64,000 nt of DNA from Maricaulaceae bacterium EIL42A08 (GCA_024178355.1 JAMZNZ010000001.1:248001-312000), one strand, 5' to 3'; shown: positions 23,094 to 31,779, counted from the stretch's first letter. Notes: a model not told the origin generated them from the letters alone. A program made the numbers and translations.

Positions 23094-23750
23094 ATGAAAA
23101 AGTACGTGATCTACAAGCGAGTTTCCACGAAGCAGCAGGGCGAAAGCGGCCTTGGTCTAGATGCCCAAGACAGGGACATTGAGCTTTTCCTCAGTCACTT
23201 CAGCGAAGAGCCGTATGAAGTGATCGGGACATTCACCGATGTGCTGTCTGGTAAGTCTGCTGACCGTCCTGAGCTTGCCAAGGCTATTGAATTGGTCCGT
23301 GGCAATCGAGGCAGCGAGCTACTGGTTTCAAAGCTAGACCGACTGTCGCGGGACGTGGAGACCATTGCAGGGTTCATTAAGCGTGTCCCGTTTCGTGTCG
23401 CCTCGATACCAAACGCCTCACCAATGCAGCTGCATATCTACGCGGTGCTGGCTGAACAGGAGCGCGAGTTCATCAGCCAGCGAACCAAAGCCGCACTGGC
23501 CGCACGAGAGCGCAGGACGGGGCTGAAGAATGGCGGTCTGCGAGACAACTCAGCTAGTCTCAGCGTTCACGCCAAGTCAGCCGCTGATGAGTTCGCGGCA
23601 AAGGTGATCAAGATAGTGAAGCCAGTGCTGGACCAGTCTGGCAGTTATTCCGAAGCAGCCGCGACGCTCAATGAGAGCGGTATCCTTACAAGGCGCGGCA
23701 AGCACTGGCACGCTCAGCAGGTGAAGCGGATCGTACAGCGCGCGGGATAG
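23094..23750 (+). CDS. Serine recombinase (resolvase/invertase family)
   Basis: The 218-residue protein has the resolvase catalytic domain: [19 protein letters not shown] with the nucleophile Ser in RVST, then [17 protein letters not shown] with the conserved Arg residues, and [19 protein letters not shown] as the linking E-helix. The C-terminus ([20 protein letters not shown]) is a recombinase-type helix-turn-helix. AGGAGGAGACGCAGCC gives a strong ribosome site. The size fits a resolvase or invertase, not a large serine integrase. It is a second recombinase in an island already carrying a tyrosine integrase; it may resolve or invert something within the element. Confidence 0.88.
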   Translation: MKKYVIYKRVSTKQQGESGLGLDAQDRDIELFLSHFSEEPYEVIGTFTDVLSGKSADRPELAKAIELVRGNRGSELLVSKLDRLSRDVETIAGFIKRVPFRVASIPNASPMQLHIYAVLAEQEREFISQRTKAALAARERRTGLKNGGLRDNSASLSVHAKSAADEFAAKVIKIVKPVLDQSGSYSEAAATLNESGILTRRGKHWHAQQVKRIVQRAG

Positions 23751-24377
23751 ATATACTATTTTAGTTGATATTTTTGCTGCCTAAGACACATATTTGAACG
23801 CATTTTGCGAACGTCAAAAGCATAATGATTTTAGACCAATATAATAAAGCCTCACAACATGCAGGACCGTACACACAAAGACGCTTTACCTAAAGTCCAC
23901 TCAGCACCCCTCACCTACAAGACCGAATTTCAGAATAAGACCACCCAGCTATAATTAACGCCCCCAGTATGTAAGAGGGGCTAGATGCACTCTAGTATAC
24001 TAAGAGTCACCCTAGTCCCCTGAGGGAGGGGGAACCCCGTTAGGGGTGATCCCCCCATCCTAGATATGGACAGTATATCTCAGAGACACTCGAGGTATAC
24101 CCGAGGTCTAACTGTATGTAGGGCGCTTAAAGCCGCTCAAGAGCCACTCACGAAGTTGATCCTTTTCAGGATAACGAAAGTGCTCTGGTCACGGCTCGGT
24201 CAGTTTTCATTTGTTGTCTGACCTGAACGCAGCTGAGGAGCGGTCTGAACAAAGCACCACCCCTCCCGCTTATCCGAATTTGGTTTTGTCTCCGGCCCAA
24301 AGCCCAACCGAATTATTCAACGTCTGTAGAACTTTCCGTCTGCGTCGCTCAGCGGATGGTCTTTTGTCTTGGGCTAA
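23751..24377. other. Long non-coding stretch packed with short inverted repeats
   Basis: These 627 bases lack a convincing gene. Between 23965 and 24125 there are many short palindromes: CTAGTATACTA, CGAGGTATACCCGAG and repeated GTATAC. A larger stem pairs TCACCCTA (24007-24014) with TAGGGGTGA (24041-24049) around CCCCTGAGGG and CCCCGTTAGGGG hairpins. Such density suggests a structured RNA, a replication or recombination origin, or protein-binding sites. No iteron array or known family is recognised. Confidence 0.5.
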
Positions 24378-25199
24378 ATGCCCCACCGAAAGTCACCCAT
24401 GTCCCTCCTGTCACCCCGGCGTCACTCGGCGTCATCTTTCCGTTCACTCGAAGACTCTTTGGCGAACCTCACGCCGCCTAACCCCTGCGCAATGGACGGC
24501 TGTACTCACTCAGCCGACCGCAAAGGACGCTTCTGCAAACCCCACGGAACCTACCGCGCACGCCACGGAGCAGCTGATCCTGCTGATGTGATTTCTGCTG
24601 ATGTCCTGGAGTCAGCCGCGCGTCATCTGCTGGCTGACAATGAGTTCCGTCGCGAGATAAACACGGATGAGGTCCACGCCGCCTATCTCGATCTGCTTGA
24701 GGGGCCTGAGGTTAAACCCGGCGATCTACTCGACACTCGCGACCCGACCACCAAAGAGTTCATGGCTGTAGCTTCGCAGCTGAGCTTTGAAGGTCAGGTT
24801 AGCCTCTATTGGCGCCACCTCGCCCGTGAGGGCTTCCTGCATAAGCCCGAAACCACTCTAGCTGTCTGCCTAGCGTCTCGCTGGATCTACCTCCTGTTAG
24901 CCAACGCTGGGCTTTTGGGAGCGTCTCAGCAAGGCGGATGGACAGGTCAGGACCACATTGCCGCCTATCGCACCACGTTCGGACGGTGGCTAACGCGCGA
25001 TCAGAAACTTACGATATACCGACTACCCGCAGCAGTGGCTCGCCGCTTCGCACCTAGCTTGGAAAAAAGCGTCCTCTCAAGGGGCACATTTAATCAGCAT
25101 GACGATGCTAAATTCCTCGCGCGCCTTAAGCCTCTCTCCCAACATGATAACTTTGCAGCAAGGCTAATTGCTGAGTCCGCCGCGCGTCGATCATTGTAG
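24378..25199 (+). CDS. Island protein with N-terminal zinc-binding motif, unknown
   Basis: The 273-residue protein (start 24378 or ATG 24399) has the motif CAMDGCTHSADRKGRFCKPH followed by GTYRARHG near residues 36-60. This C-x4-C...C-x2-H plus Arg-His-Gly pattern sits in front of many phage and island DNA-acting proteins. The rest is mostly helical (ESAARHLLADNEFRREINTD, LASRWIYLLLANAGLLGAS), with no recognised catalytic residues. It could be a DNA-binding regulator or replication factor for the island. The position after the structured non-coding stretch would suit an initiator-like role, but that is a guess. Confidence 0.5.
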   Translation: MPHRKSPMSLLSPRRHSASSFRSLEDSLANLTPPNPCAMDGCTHSADRKGRFCKPHGTYRARHGAADPADVISADVLESAARHLLADNEFRREINTDEVHAAYLDLLEGPEVKPGDLLDTRDPTTKEFMAVASQLSFEGQVSLYWRHLAREGFLHKPETTLAVCLASRWIYLLLANAGLLGASQQGGWTGQDHIAAYRTTFGRWLTRDQKLTIYRLPAAVARRFAPSLEKSVLSRGTFNQHDDAKFLARLKPLSQHDNFAARLIAESAARRSL

Positions 25200-25280
25200 A
25201 ATTCGAACGTGGATCTTTTACTCACATTGCTTCGCACTGAGATTTGGATTCAGGCTTATGCGCGTCTCAACTACGAAGCC

Positions 25281-26318
25281 TCACTGCTCAGACTTTCGCG
25301 CTTCGTCTGTCTTTTTCAAGATTGTCTGGCGTGTCAGAGGTTCATCAAACCTTATTTCCACTAGCAAGATTTGGGCTTCCCTGCACCGCTGCCGCTTAGC
25401 TTCATCTCGCCTTTTCTGGGCTGCGAGGGCCTTCGTCCCGCCCCAAGCTTTTACTGGCTTGTAGTGTTGTTGGCCCTGATACTCGTAACCAATCTTCAGT
25501 CGAGGAAGATAGCAATCGATTTCAAGGCCGTTTAGCCAGTCCGGGCGATGATGTTTTAGTATCTCTTCGCCGGGAAAGGTCTGCGCAACGATATCAGTCA
25601 TTATGGCTTCTGATATCCATCCTTCACCGACCGCACGGAAGCCAAAATCTTTCCTAACTTCATTTTCGACAAACCGATTGATCTTTGTGGCGGTACGTGA
25701 TGCGAGCTTATCCAGTTCATAAGTCTCGTCGTGAAGTTCTTGTTGAAAGCCGCCTTGTTCTCTCTGCTGTTTTTTCAGAAATTCTGATTTTCTTGTAATC
25801 TCTCTTAGCTCATCGCAAAGTTGAGCAATCCCCTCCGGTAAAAACGCCGTTTGCCAATCGGCCAAACTTGGAAGAAGCCCCATTTCGAAACGCTTTAGCT
25901 CGATATAGTAGCCATAGAACTGGCGAAACTTCCCTCCGTACATAGAAGCGCAATACCGCATCGTGGGCGTCATTTGCTGACATCGATGGCAGACGCCCTC
26001 AGCCATTAGCATTTTGTCTAGATCTAGCTTCACCTCAGTCTCTTTAAAGTGGAGACCAAGGAAGGCAGGCAAAAAGACTTTTCCCGAAGAGTAACACCCA
26101 AGGCGCCGCTTCTCGTGGTGCTCAAGAATTTTCCGCACGCCATTCACCGAGCATGTGCAAATACTCGGCGGTTCTTCCTGAGAAGCTGCGAAGCCTAGCA
26201 AGGGGGCGTATGCCGAGTAGTGCACCCACGGGTGAGGTAGAGCTTCCTTCACTACGGTCGGCGCGCCTGACACAGGCGCATCGGCCTGATTAGGAAGCGA
26301 CTGCGCTCTCCTCTTCAT
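25281..26318 (-). CDS. Predicted PD-(D/E)XK-type nuclease with Cys-rich N-terminus
   Basis: The 345-residue protein has a Cys-rich N-terminal part (ICTCSVNGV, RRLGCYSSG, then VCHRCQQMTPTMRYC), likely a zinc-binding module, and a helical middle. The C-terminal motif is LEIDCYLPRLKIGYEYQGQQ followed by HY (about residues 268-290). D...ExQ with the GYEYQGQQHY tail matches a short nuclease core found in phage and island homing-type or Vsr-like PD-(D/E)XK enzymes. AGAGGTTGGG precedes the ATG. It would cut DNA in the cytoplasm. Role, for example defence against other elements or homing, is inferred. Confidence 0.6.
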   Translation of the reverse strand: MKRRAQSLPNQADAPVSGAPTVVKEALPHPWVHYSAYAPLLGFAASQEEPPSICTCSVNGVRKILEHHEKRRLGCYSSGKVFLPAFLGLHFKETEVKLDLDKMLMAEGVCHRCQQMTPTMRYCASMYGGKFRQFYGYYIELKRFEMGLLPSLADWQTAFLPEGIAQLCDELREITRKSEFLKKQQREQGGFQQELHDETYELDKLASRTATKINRFVENEVRKDFGFRAVGEGWISEAIMTDIVAQTFPGEEILKHHRPDWLNGLEIDCYLPRLKIGYEYQGQQHYKPVKAWGGTKALAAQKRRDEAKRQRCREAQILLVEIRFDEPLTRQTILKKTDEARKSEQ

Positions 26319-26529
26319 TGCCCAACCTCTTTCGGAGTCGACGAAAGATTACAAAGCACACTTGCCGTGACGCAAGGTCAAGGCTCCTGAAGTCACCGCA
26401 GGCCCAACTATTCAGCAACTCAGCCCCCGCGCAGGACCTCACGAGCTAACTGTCTAGTCGATTGTGATTGTTCGGCTGATACGACCGCGACCGCTACCAC
26501 CCACCACATTCCTAGAGGAAGAATTTTAT

Positions 26530-26847
26530 ATGAGCTTTCGCACATTTCTTACGCCAACCGAGCTAGGTGCTCTTCATACTAAAGCCGAGCGCCTCGCCTC
26601 ACTATGGGCTGGCTGGGCAAATTTCCTAGCCGAAGAAGCGACCGCGCCAATCGTGTCTCAACTGACTGACCCACGCCAAGGCAAAATCGATCCTGATGAC
26701 CTGTCGCTTGTCGTGAAGGTGTTTAATTCACTTGAAGAGGCTTCAGGTTCCGACCCTACAATAGCGCACGACTGGAAGACCGCGCTCAAGAACTATCACT
26801 ACCGCCAACGCATCTCACAGGAGATGGCTGTCGAGGGTGCCGACTAA
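26530..26847 (+). CDS. Small helical island protein, unknown
   Basis: The 105-residue protein begins at ATG 26530, which follows AGAGGAAGAATTTTAT; an upstream frame extension lacks such a site. The sequence (FLTPTELGALHTKAERLASL, DPDDLSLVVKVFNSLEEASG) is acidic and helical with no known motif. It lies before a structured non-coding stretch next to the integrase gene, where small excision or regulatory proteins are often encoded; there is no helix-turn-helix I can name. Function unknown. Confidence 0.45.
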   Translation: MSFRTFLTPTELGALHTKAERLASLWAGWANFLAEEATAPIVSQLTDPRQGKIDPDDLSLVVKVFNSLEEASGSDPTIAHDWKTALKNYHYRQRISQEMAVEGAD

Positions 26848-27136
26848 CTCCAGAGCTAGAGTCCAAAATCTGTCCGTACAGCGCACTTCAGGGGTGTCAG
26901 GTAGGTAAGCCTATCCAGCCCCCGAAACGGCGCTGTATGGACTCTGTATAAACAGCCCCAAAATCGGGCCTAATGATTTCAACGGGCTATGAACCACTAA
27001 TTTGAGCTAAATTCAGGGGGTATCATGCGGCCTAATCTGATCAGGCTCGCGGCGGTCCTGCGGTCCTCTTGAAGGTTGACCACTTCCCCGGCTGGATAAC
27101 CGAAATGGGGAGGGCGCGAGTCTAGCGCAACGGGGG
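26848..27136. other. Structured non-coding region next to the integrase gene
   Basis: GTCCGTACAGCGC (26872-26884) pairs with GCGCTGTATGGAC (26930-26942) with one mismatch, enclosing a second pair of GGTAGG and CCTATCC and a G-run/C-run pair. Two CTGT-N4-ACAG palindromes lie at 26870-26881 and 26944-26955. This may be an RNA or an operator of the integrase. Confidence 0.5.
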
Positions 27137-28489
27137 CTAGGCCGGTTTAACGCCGGGGACCGTCGGCTTTTCGAACACATCTGACCAGTCGAGTTTATTG
27201 ATCCACTCTCTTAGCGCCTCGACATCGCCCTTCGATCCGTAATGCCCGTAGGTCATCGTCTGTGTCTTATGCCCGACAATCCTAGCTGCGATGTGTTCTG
27301 GGACACCCAAGTCACTGAAGCGACTGGTAGTCATATGACGAAGAGAGTGAAACACGCGCTTGTTCTTATGCTCAGGACCGTCAAACCCCGCAGCCTTTTT
27401 GGCCTCTGTGAATTGTCCGCTAATTGCGCTAGCGGATTTCGGATGAGCTACCCAATCCTTCACCGTTTCTCTTAAGGCGTCTGGGCAGGGTACGTACCTG
27501 TCCCCTCCCTCGCTCTTTTGACGTGGAAAGAGTAGCCAGTCGTTCTTACTGTCGTATGACATACGAGCGATGGCCCCCTCCCTCGCCCCTGTGAAGAGGG
27601 CAATCTCTACAGTTTTGGCAAGCCACTTAGAAGAAGACGCTGCTAGGACTGCTCTCAGGGCGTCCGGGGTCCATACCTTGCGTTCAATCACAGGGATGGA
27701 CGAATTAGCGGAGACGCCAATCAGACTGGAGATGTCTTCGCCTTGGTAATTAACGACGCCTCTGATAGCCGAGAGCGCCTTGTTTACCGTAGCAGCGGCT
27801 TTGGTCTTGCCTTGTGTGTTCGCGAAGTGCTGAAGGCTTTGCCTCGTGAGATTTTTGATTGGCGGCAGGCTCTTGTCCGCCAGCTCAAAAGCTTTCCGGT
27901 ACTCAGCCTTTGTCTTGCTCGCTAGATTAGGCTTCTGCGATAGGAACGACTCACCAGCGTCGCTGTAAGACAGGTGGCCGTGGTACTGATCCACCAGCTT
28001 CGCCAGCTTCCTGCCTTCCTCTGTATGCTGCTGAACGTAATCCCGCGCTTTGTCGAGAGCCTCTTTGCTACCATCCTTAGCGTGCTTCATTGCCAAGGCG
28101 TCTATCTGGTCGGTTATCTCATCGAGCAGCGGAGTGACTTCCAAGTCGCCGTAGGTGAACTCACCTCGTTCGTAGGCAGCTTGGTCAATGAACGTGGTGT
28201 CGATGCTCTCGGCTGCTTTACGGCCTGCTCGGATTAGGTGCCAAGACCGCTCCAGCTCTCTGGATTTGGCGTCTCTGAGTTTGCGAGCGTCGTCCCTTTT
28301 GCGTGTCTTTAGAGAGACCTCAATCCGCGATTTCCCGAACTGGTCTCGAACGTCTTTAGGCACATCGCGGACGTAGTAGAAGGTCTTGCCCTTCAGCTTC
28401 AGGTGCTGGTCCTTAGTTCGCATCTGCTCGGCCTTGCTTCGAATTAAAAACTTGGCCAACTTCTGGGATAGTTCGATAGGGGAGAGCAA
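27137..28489 (-). CDS. Tyrosine recombinase (island integrase)
   Basis: The 450-residue phage-type integrase has an N-terminal arm-binding part (LKLKGKTFYYVRDVPKDVRD, then RIEVSLKTRKRDDARKLRDA), a core-binding helix set (PNLASKTKAEYRKAFELADK) and a catalytic domain with Arg in LFTGAREGAIARMS, Lys in RQKSEGGDRYVP, HSLRHMTTSRF, the second His in IVGHKTQTMTYG and the tyrosine in GHYGSKGD. All catalytic residues seem present, so it should be active. It lies 45 bases inside the right repeat and reads inward, typical of tRNA-targeting elements. Its 5' end overlaps candidate arm-type repeats (28452-28475), which could let it regulate itself. The start may also lie further downstream, at the ATG in the sequence MRTKDQHLKL. 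Confidence 0.93.
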   Translation of the reverse strand: MLSPIELSQKLAKFLIRSKAEQMRTKDQHLKLKGKTFYYVRDVPKDVRDQFGKSRIEVSLKTRKRDDARKLRDAKSRELERSWHLIRAGRKAAESIDTTFIDQAAYERGEFTYGDLEVTPLLDEITDQIDALAMKHAKDGSKEALDKARDYVQQHTEEGRKLAKLVDQYHGHLSYSDAGESFLSQKPNLASKTKAEYRKAFELADKSLPPIKNLTRQSLQHFANTQGKTKAAATVNKALSAIRGVVNYQGEDISSLIGVSANSSIPVIERKVWTPDALRAVLAASSSKWLAKTVEIALFTGAREGAIARMSYDSKNDWLLFPRQKSEGGDRYVPCPDALRETVKDWVAHPKSASAISGQFTEAKKAAGFDGPEHKNKRVFHSLRHMTTSRFSDLGVPEHIAARIVGHKTQTMTYGHYGSKGDVEALREWINKLDWSDVFEKPTVPGVKPA

Positions 28490-28533
28490 GCCCTTTCAGC
28501 AATATAAGGCAATATCACCGATCAGGCCAGCCC

Positions 28534-28551
28534 TCCTCTCGGGGACGCCAG
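28534..28551 (+). repeat. attR core
   Basis: This is the right copy of the 18-bp direct repeat of the tRNA-Arg 3' end. Similarity to the tRNA stops just upstream, so only the terminal part was duplicated. Confidence 0.88.
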
Positions 28552-28575
28552 CTTTGCCGGATTATGACCGTGGTC

Positions 28576-28616
28576 TGAAACAAATCTGCCGATCAGGGTG
28601 ATCCTGACCGGCAGAC
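28576..28616 (-). terminator. Rho-independent terminator of the repeat-protein gene
   Basis: Stem TCTGCCGATCAGG (28585-28597) and CCTGACCGGCAGA (28603-28615) has one mismatch and a 5-base loop. On the minus strand it is followed by TTTGTTT. It ends the gene at 28636-29628 and lies just outside the island. Confidence 0.82.
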
Positions 28617-28635
28617 TTCAGGTTCAGTCGAAGCT

Positions 28636-29628
28636 CTAGCGCCCCGCTCCGCGCCTTGCCGGTGCGCCTGGGTGCAACGTCTGGCGGTTTAATGACGCGG
28701 TTGGAATGCCTTCGCGTTCGTCATAGTTGACGCCTTGATCTGGGTCATTTCCCTGTGGCGCGCGGCGAATCCGCATAGAGGACTGTGTCTGAGCGGCACC
28801 GTGATGGGACGCAGCTGGAGGGCGCGCGTTGGGATGGGACGGAATCTCGATGTCCGCGCAATCAACAAGACGCCACTCGAAGCGTTCACCGGAGACCAAG
28901 TTGTGACGCGCGACCTGCTCGGTTCTACGCTGAGACACGCGCCGGTCCACACGACCCTCGTGGGCCAGAACGTCGATCTCATAGCTTGCATACTGAACAG
29001 GAATTGGGACTTCTTCGACCGTTGCCTGCTGAACCAGAACCTCTCGGCTGATCGTCTCATAGTGCGGCTCAACCGGAACTTCGCGAACTTGAGCCGGTGA
29101 TGTCACCACAGTCCGGTGAATGGTTTCGTACTGCGCGGGCTCTTCAACCAGGCACCAGATCTCTCCGGTTTCGGGATCATGACGGACCTGCCGAGCGCCC
29201 TCCACATAGCCGCGACGCCAAACCATTCTCGCTTCACGCACGAGTACCCGCTCACTGACGGTCCGGGTTTCGGCCGGAGAAACTTCATAACGGACATACC
29301 CCGGGCGGACCTGAACCTGCTCTGTCACAGTCTCATATACAGGTTCGGTCACGCGGTAACGCATCCCGGCTTCGCGCGAGACATAGCGTCTTTGCTCTCT
29401 TTGAAGACGCGGATCGGTAACGTCGAAAATTTCGTATTCATCTGCAACGACCACCGTTTGCATCACCGTTTCATACTCAGCGCCAATCCGAACAAATTGG
29501 TAGCACTGGCCGACCTCCGCATCAGGCAGGTGCATCGGTGCCTGGATAGGATGCGGCGTCTGCGCAGTCGCGGCTGCCGATGCGGCAAGCGCAACGGCTG
29601 TCGTGCAAAGCAGGGTTTTCTGAAACAT
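28636..29628 (-). CDS. Exported protein built of VxV-type tandem repeats, unknown
   Basis: The 330-residue protein (start ATG 29628, since GGGGGAC precedes it; an upstream extension would block the signal) has a signal peptide (LLCTTAVALAASAAATAQ). About ten imperfect repeats of 20-25 residues follow, each with a Y-E-T-(V/I)-x-x-x-V-x-V core: YETVMQTVVVADEYEIFDV, YETVTEQVQVRPGYVRYEV, YETIHRTVVTSPAQVREVPV, YETISREVLVQQATVEEVPI. The pattern of alternating hydrophobics suggests a beta-solenoid or stacked strands. Similar repeats occur in front of OmpA domains in this bacterial group, but no OmpA domain is present. It may be a cell-envelope structural protein. Not recognised as a named family. 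Confidence 0.6.
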   Translation of the reverse strand: MFQKTLLCTTAVALAASAAATAQTPHPIQAPMHLPDAEVGQCYQFVRIGAEYETVMQTVVVADEYEIFDVTDPRLQREQRRYVSREAGMRYRVTEPVYETVTEQVQVRPGYVRYEVSPAETRTVSERVLVREARMVWRRGYVEGARQVRHDPETGEIWCLVEEPAQYETIHRTVVTSPAQVREVPVEPHYETISREVLVQQATVEEVPIPVQYASYEIDVLAHEGRVDRRVSQRRTEQVARHNLVSGERFEWRLVDCADIEIPSHPNARPPAASHHGAAQTQSSMRIRRAPQGNDPDQGVNYDEREGIPTASLNRQTLHPGAPARRGAGR

Positions 29629-29753
29629 GCTGTCCCCCATAGTTCCTAACGCTGCGAAGCCCATACGGCTGTATTCGCCAGCATTTTTCGCATCCCCCCT
29701 GAACACGATGTGCCTAACGATGGCTCGATCTTAAATTTTTGTTAACCCACTTT

Positions 29754-30647
29754 TTAAAAACGCGAGTTTGGCTCAACTCTGCGATGTTGCCCCCAAAACT
29801 GCCGCATTACCTGCGCCACACGCTCCGGCGCTTCGCAGTGGAGCCAGTGGCCAAGGTCTGGATAGAGCTCATACCGCCAAGGTGCGTCGATGAAGTTGGC
29901 GCTGCCCTCCATCTGGGCGGTGCCGAGATAGCGGTCCTTACCCCCAAGGAGGCCCAGCGTCGGGATGCGCACCCGCTCTTCTCCAAAGGTGCCAACCGGC
30001 GGCTCCAGGAGCATGCGGGTGAAGCCAATATTGGCGCGATACCAGTTGAGCCCTGCGGTGAGTCGGCCGGGCCGCGCCAGCGAGGTAATTGCGGACTCCA
30101 CGTCGTAATGCTCCGCCCAGTGGCGCTTGAACCAGGCCCAGTCCTTGCGCCGATAGGCCCACTCGCACAGGCCCTGGAATTGATGCCAGAGGATGTAGCG
30201 GCTCTTGCCCATTTGAACCGGCGTAAAGCGAGCTTTCAGGAAGGCTCGCTGATGGCCCACCGCCATGGCGGTCAGGGTTTCAAACCGGTCTGGATGTTGC
30301 GCGGCAAGCAGCCAGGCGAGCGCCGCGCCAAAGTCGTGCCCCACCAGATGGGCGCGCGTGACACCAAGATGATCCAGGATCGCGATGACATCCGGCATGG
30401 CCCCGTCGAACATGTCGTAGTCGCCGAGGCGCTCGGCCATGTCGGTCAGCCCAAAGCCGCGCAGGTCTGGCGCAATCACCCGATAGCCTTCAGCCGCGAG
30501 CAAAGGCGTCAGCGCGTCCCAGCTGTGGTGATCATCGGGAAAGCCATGCAGGCACACCACAACGCCCCGAAGCTCGCCCTCTGGCGCGGTGTCACGCACA
30601 TGGTGGGTCAGGCCGTTGGCGGTGATGGAGTGGTGGCGCGTCTTCAT
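29754..30647 (-). CDS. Alpha/beta hydrolase, epoxide hydrolase-like
   Basis: The 297-residue protein has VVVCLHGFPDDHHSWDALTP (oxyanion HGFPD), RVIAPDLRGFGLTD, the nucleophile elbow HLVGHDFGAALAWLLA with Asp as nucleophile (GHDFG), and the catalytic His in DLGHWLHCEAPERV. An Asp nucleophile and the HGFP motif are the hallmarks of epoxide hydrolases and haloalkane dehalogenases; a cap domain sits in the middle (WHQFQGLCEWAYRRKDWAWF). It would act in the cytoplasm on an unknown small substrate. The ATG at 30647 is preferred to an upstream in-frame start. It is divergent from the small membrane protein gene at 30776. Confidence 0.85.
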   Translation of the reverse strand: MKTRHHSITANGLTHHVRDTAPEGELRGVVVCLHGFPDDHHSWDALTPLLAAEGYRVIAPDLRGFGLTDMAERLGDYDMFDGAMPDVIAILDHLGVTRAHLVGHDFGAALAWLLAAQHPDRFETLTAMAVGHQRAFLKARFTPVQMGKSRYILWHQFQGLCEWAYRRKDWAWFKRHWAEHYDVESAITSLARPGRLTAGLNWYRANIGFTRMLLEPPVGTFGEERVRIPTLGLLGGKDRYLGTAQMEGSANFIDAPWRYELYPDLGHWLHCEAPERVAQVMRQFWGQHRRVEPNSRF

Positions 30648-30775
30648 GGCGAGTAACTTTGCCAGCTTTGACACCGCCGCCAAGCCCCCTCGCCCCATTC
30701 ATGCCCCGATTGGTTCAGCTATCATTTAGGTGCGGACCGGCTAAGGTGAGGTCAGGCACTTTTATGGAGGGGGCC

Positions 30776-30997
30776 ATGAAGTTTATCGCAGACCTGTTCA
30801 AACCCATTTTGACGATCCTGGTAACCGTGCTGGTGGGCGCTTTCATCCTGTCGGTGGCGTGGCCCGCAGCGGACATCTGGATCGAAGGCTATCTGCCGGT
30901 CTGGGGACAGCTGGATCCGGTGATCGACCAGGTTCGCGCCTGGCTACAGATCCACCAGCCGGAGGAAGAGCCGCCCTGGTGGCGCTTCTGGGACTAA
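30776..30997 (+). CDS. Small membrane protein, unknown
   Basis: The 73-residue protein starts at ATG 30776 behind a strong GGAGGGGGCC. One long hydrophobic helix (FKPILTILVTVLVGAFILSV) is followed by an acidic/aromatic tail (EEEPPWWRFWD). No family is recognised. It precedes the YgjP-type gene by 56 bases on the same strand. Confidence 0.6.
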   Translation: MKFIADLFKPILTILVTVLVGAFILSVAWPAADIWIEGYLPVWGQLDPVIDQVRAWLQIHQPEEEPPWWRFWD

Positions 30998-31053
30998 AAG
31001 CCTCTGCCTTCCGGGGCTGGCGACTCAGGGCACGCGGCGTAAACTCGGCACCC

Positions 31054-31779
31054 ATGATCGAACGTCGACTTCGCCTGCCCGATCGGGACCTGACCTACAC
31101 CGTCACCCATTCACGGCGTCGGCGCACGATAGGTTTGAAGGTGACCGAGGACGGGCTGACCGTCACCCTGCCCCACCGGCTCTCCGCGCGCCACGCCGAT
31201 ACCGCGGTGCGCGACAAGCAGGCCTGGGTCCTTGATCGGCTGGACAGGATGGACCTGCGGGCGCGCCCCGCGCTTCAGGGCGTCGAGGGCGAAAAGATTG
31301 GCTGGCTTGGTACGCCGCTGCCCCTGCGCGTCCATCGCGATGACCGGGTCCGCACCCGGGTGCTTCGGGAGAACGACGCCCTTCATGTCCATATCGACCA
31401 GGCTCTGCCCCCGGACATGGCCGCCAGCGCCTTGCGCAGCGCTCTGCACCGCTGGCGCAAGACCGAAGCCCTCACCCTGATGACGCCAAAGCTCGAAGCC
31501 TATGCCGAGCAGCTTGGGGCCAGGCGACCCAAGGTCTCGGTGCGCGAGCAGAAACGTCGTTGGGGCAGCTGTTCAGAAGACGGCTCCATCCGCATGAATG
31601 CCCGTCTGATCGGCTTTGACGAAAGCCTGATCGACTATGTGTGTGCACACGAAGCCTGCCACCTGAAAGTCATGGACCACTCCAAACGCTTCTACGCCCT
31701 GCTGGACCAGATCATGCCCGATCACCGGGCAAGATCGCGCGCGTTGAAGGAGGCGGTGGCGGCGGGGGTGGCGTTTTGA
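31054..31779 (+). CDS. YgjP-like (M48-type) zinc metallopeptidase
   Basis: The 241-residue protein has the family's N-terminal strand region (RRRRTIGLKVTEDGLTVTLP) and C-terminal gluzincin core: REQKRRWGSCSEDGSIRMN, then IDYVCAHEACHLKVMDHSKR, with zinc ligands in HEACH. YgjP/DUF45 proteins are wss-like zinc proteases, also found beside DNA-repair genes; the exact substrate is not known. The ATG at 31054 is used. Its stop overlaps the TTG start of the aspartic protease (TTGA), so the two proteases are translationally coupled, an uncommon pairing. Confidence 0.85.
   Translation: MIERRLRLPDRDLTYTVTHSRRRRTIGLKVTEDGLTVTLPHRLSARHADTAVRDKQAWVLDRLDRMDLRARPALQGVEGEKIGWLGTPLPLRVHRDDRVRTRVLRENDALHVHIDQALPPDMAASALRSALHRWRKTEALTLMTPKLEAYAEQLGARRPKVSVREQKRRWGSCSEDGSIRMNARLIGFDESLIDYVCAHEACHLKVMDHSKRFYALLDQIMPDHRARSRALKEAVAAGVAF

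Noticed and set aside
24211-24591. A 126-codon frame upstream of the zinc-binding island protein
   Set aside because: It overlaps the better-supported frame 24378-25199, has no motif, and its N-terminal part lies in the non-coding stretch.
25168-25464. A 98-codon plus-strand frame
   Set aside because: It is antisense to the predicted nuclease gene 25281-26318 and has no recognisable motif.
26870-26955. SOS (LexA) boxes
   Set aside because: CTGT-N4-ACAG differs in spacing from the gammaproteobacterial CTGT-N8-ACAG box and in sequence from the alphaproteobacterial GAAC-N7-GAAC box.
29739-30656. A 305-codon open frame on the plus strand
   Set aside because: Antisense to the alpha/beta hydrolase, which has a complete catalytic set.
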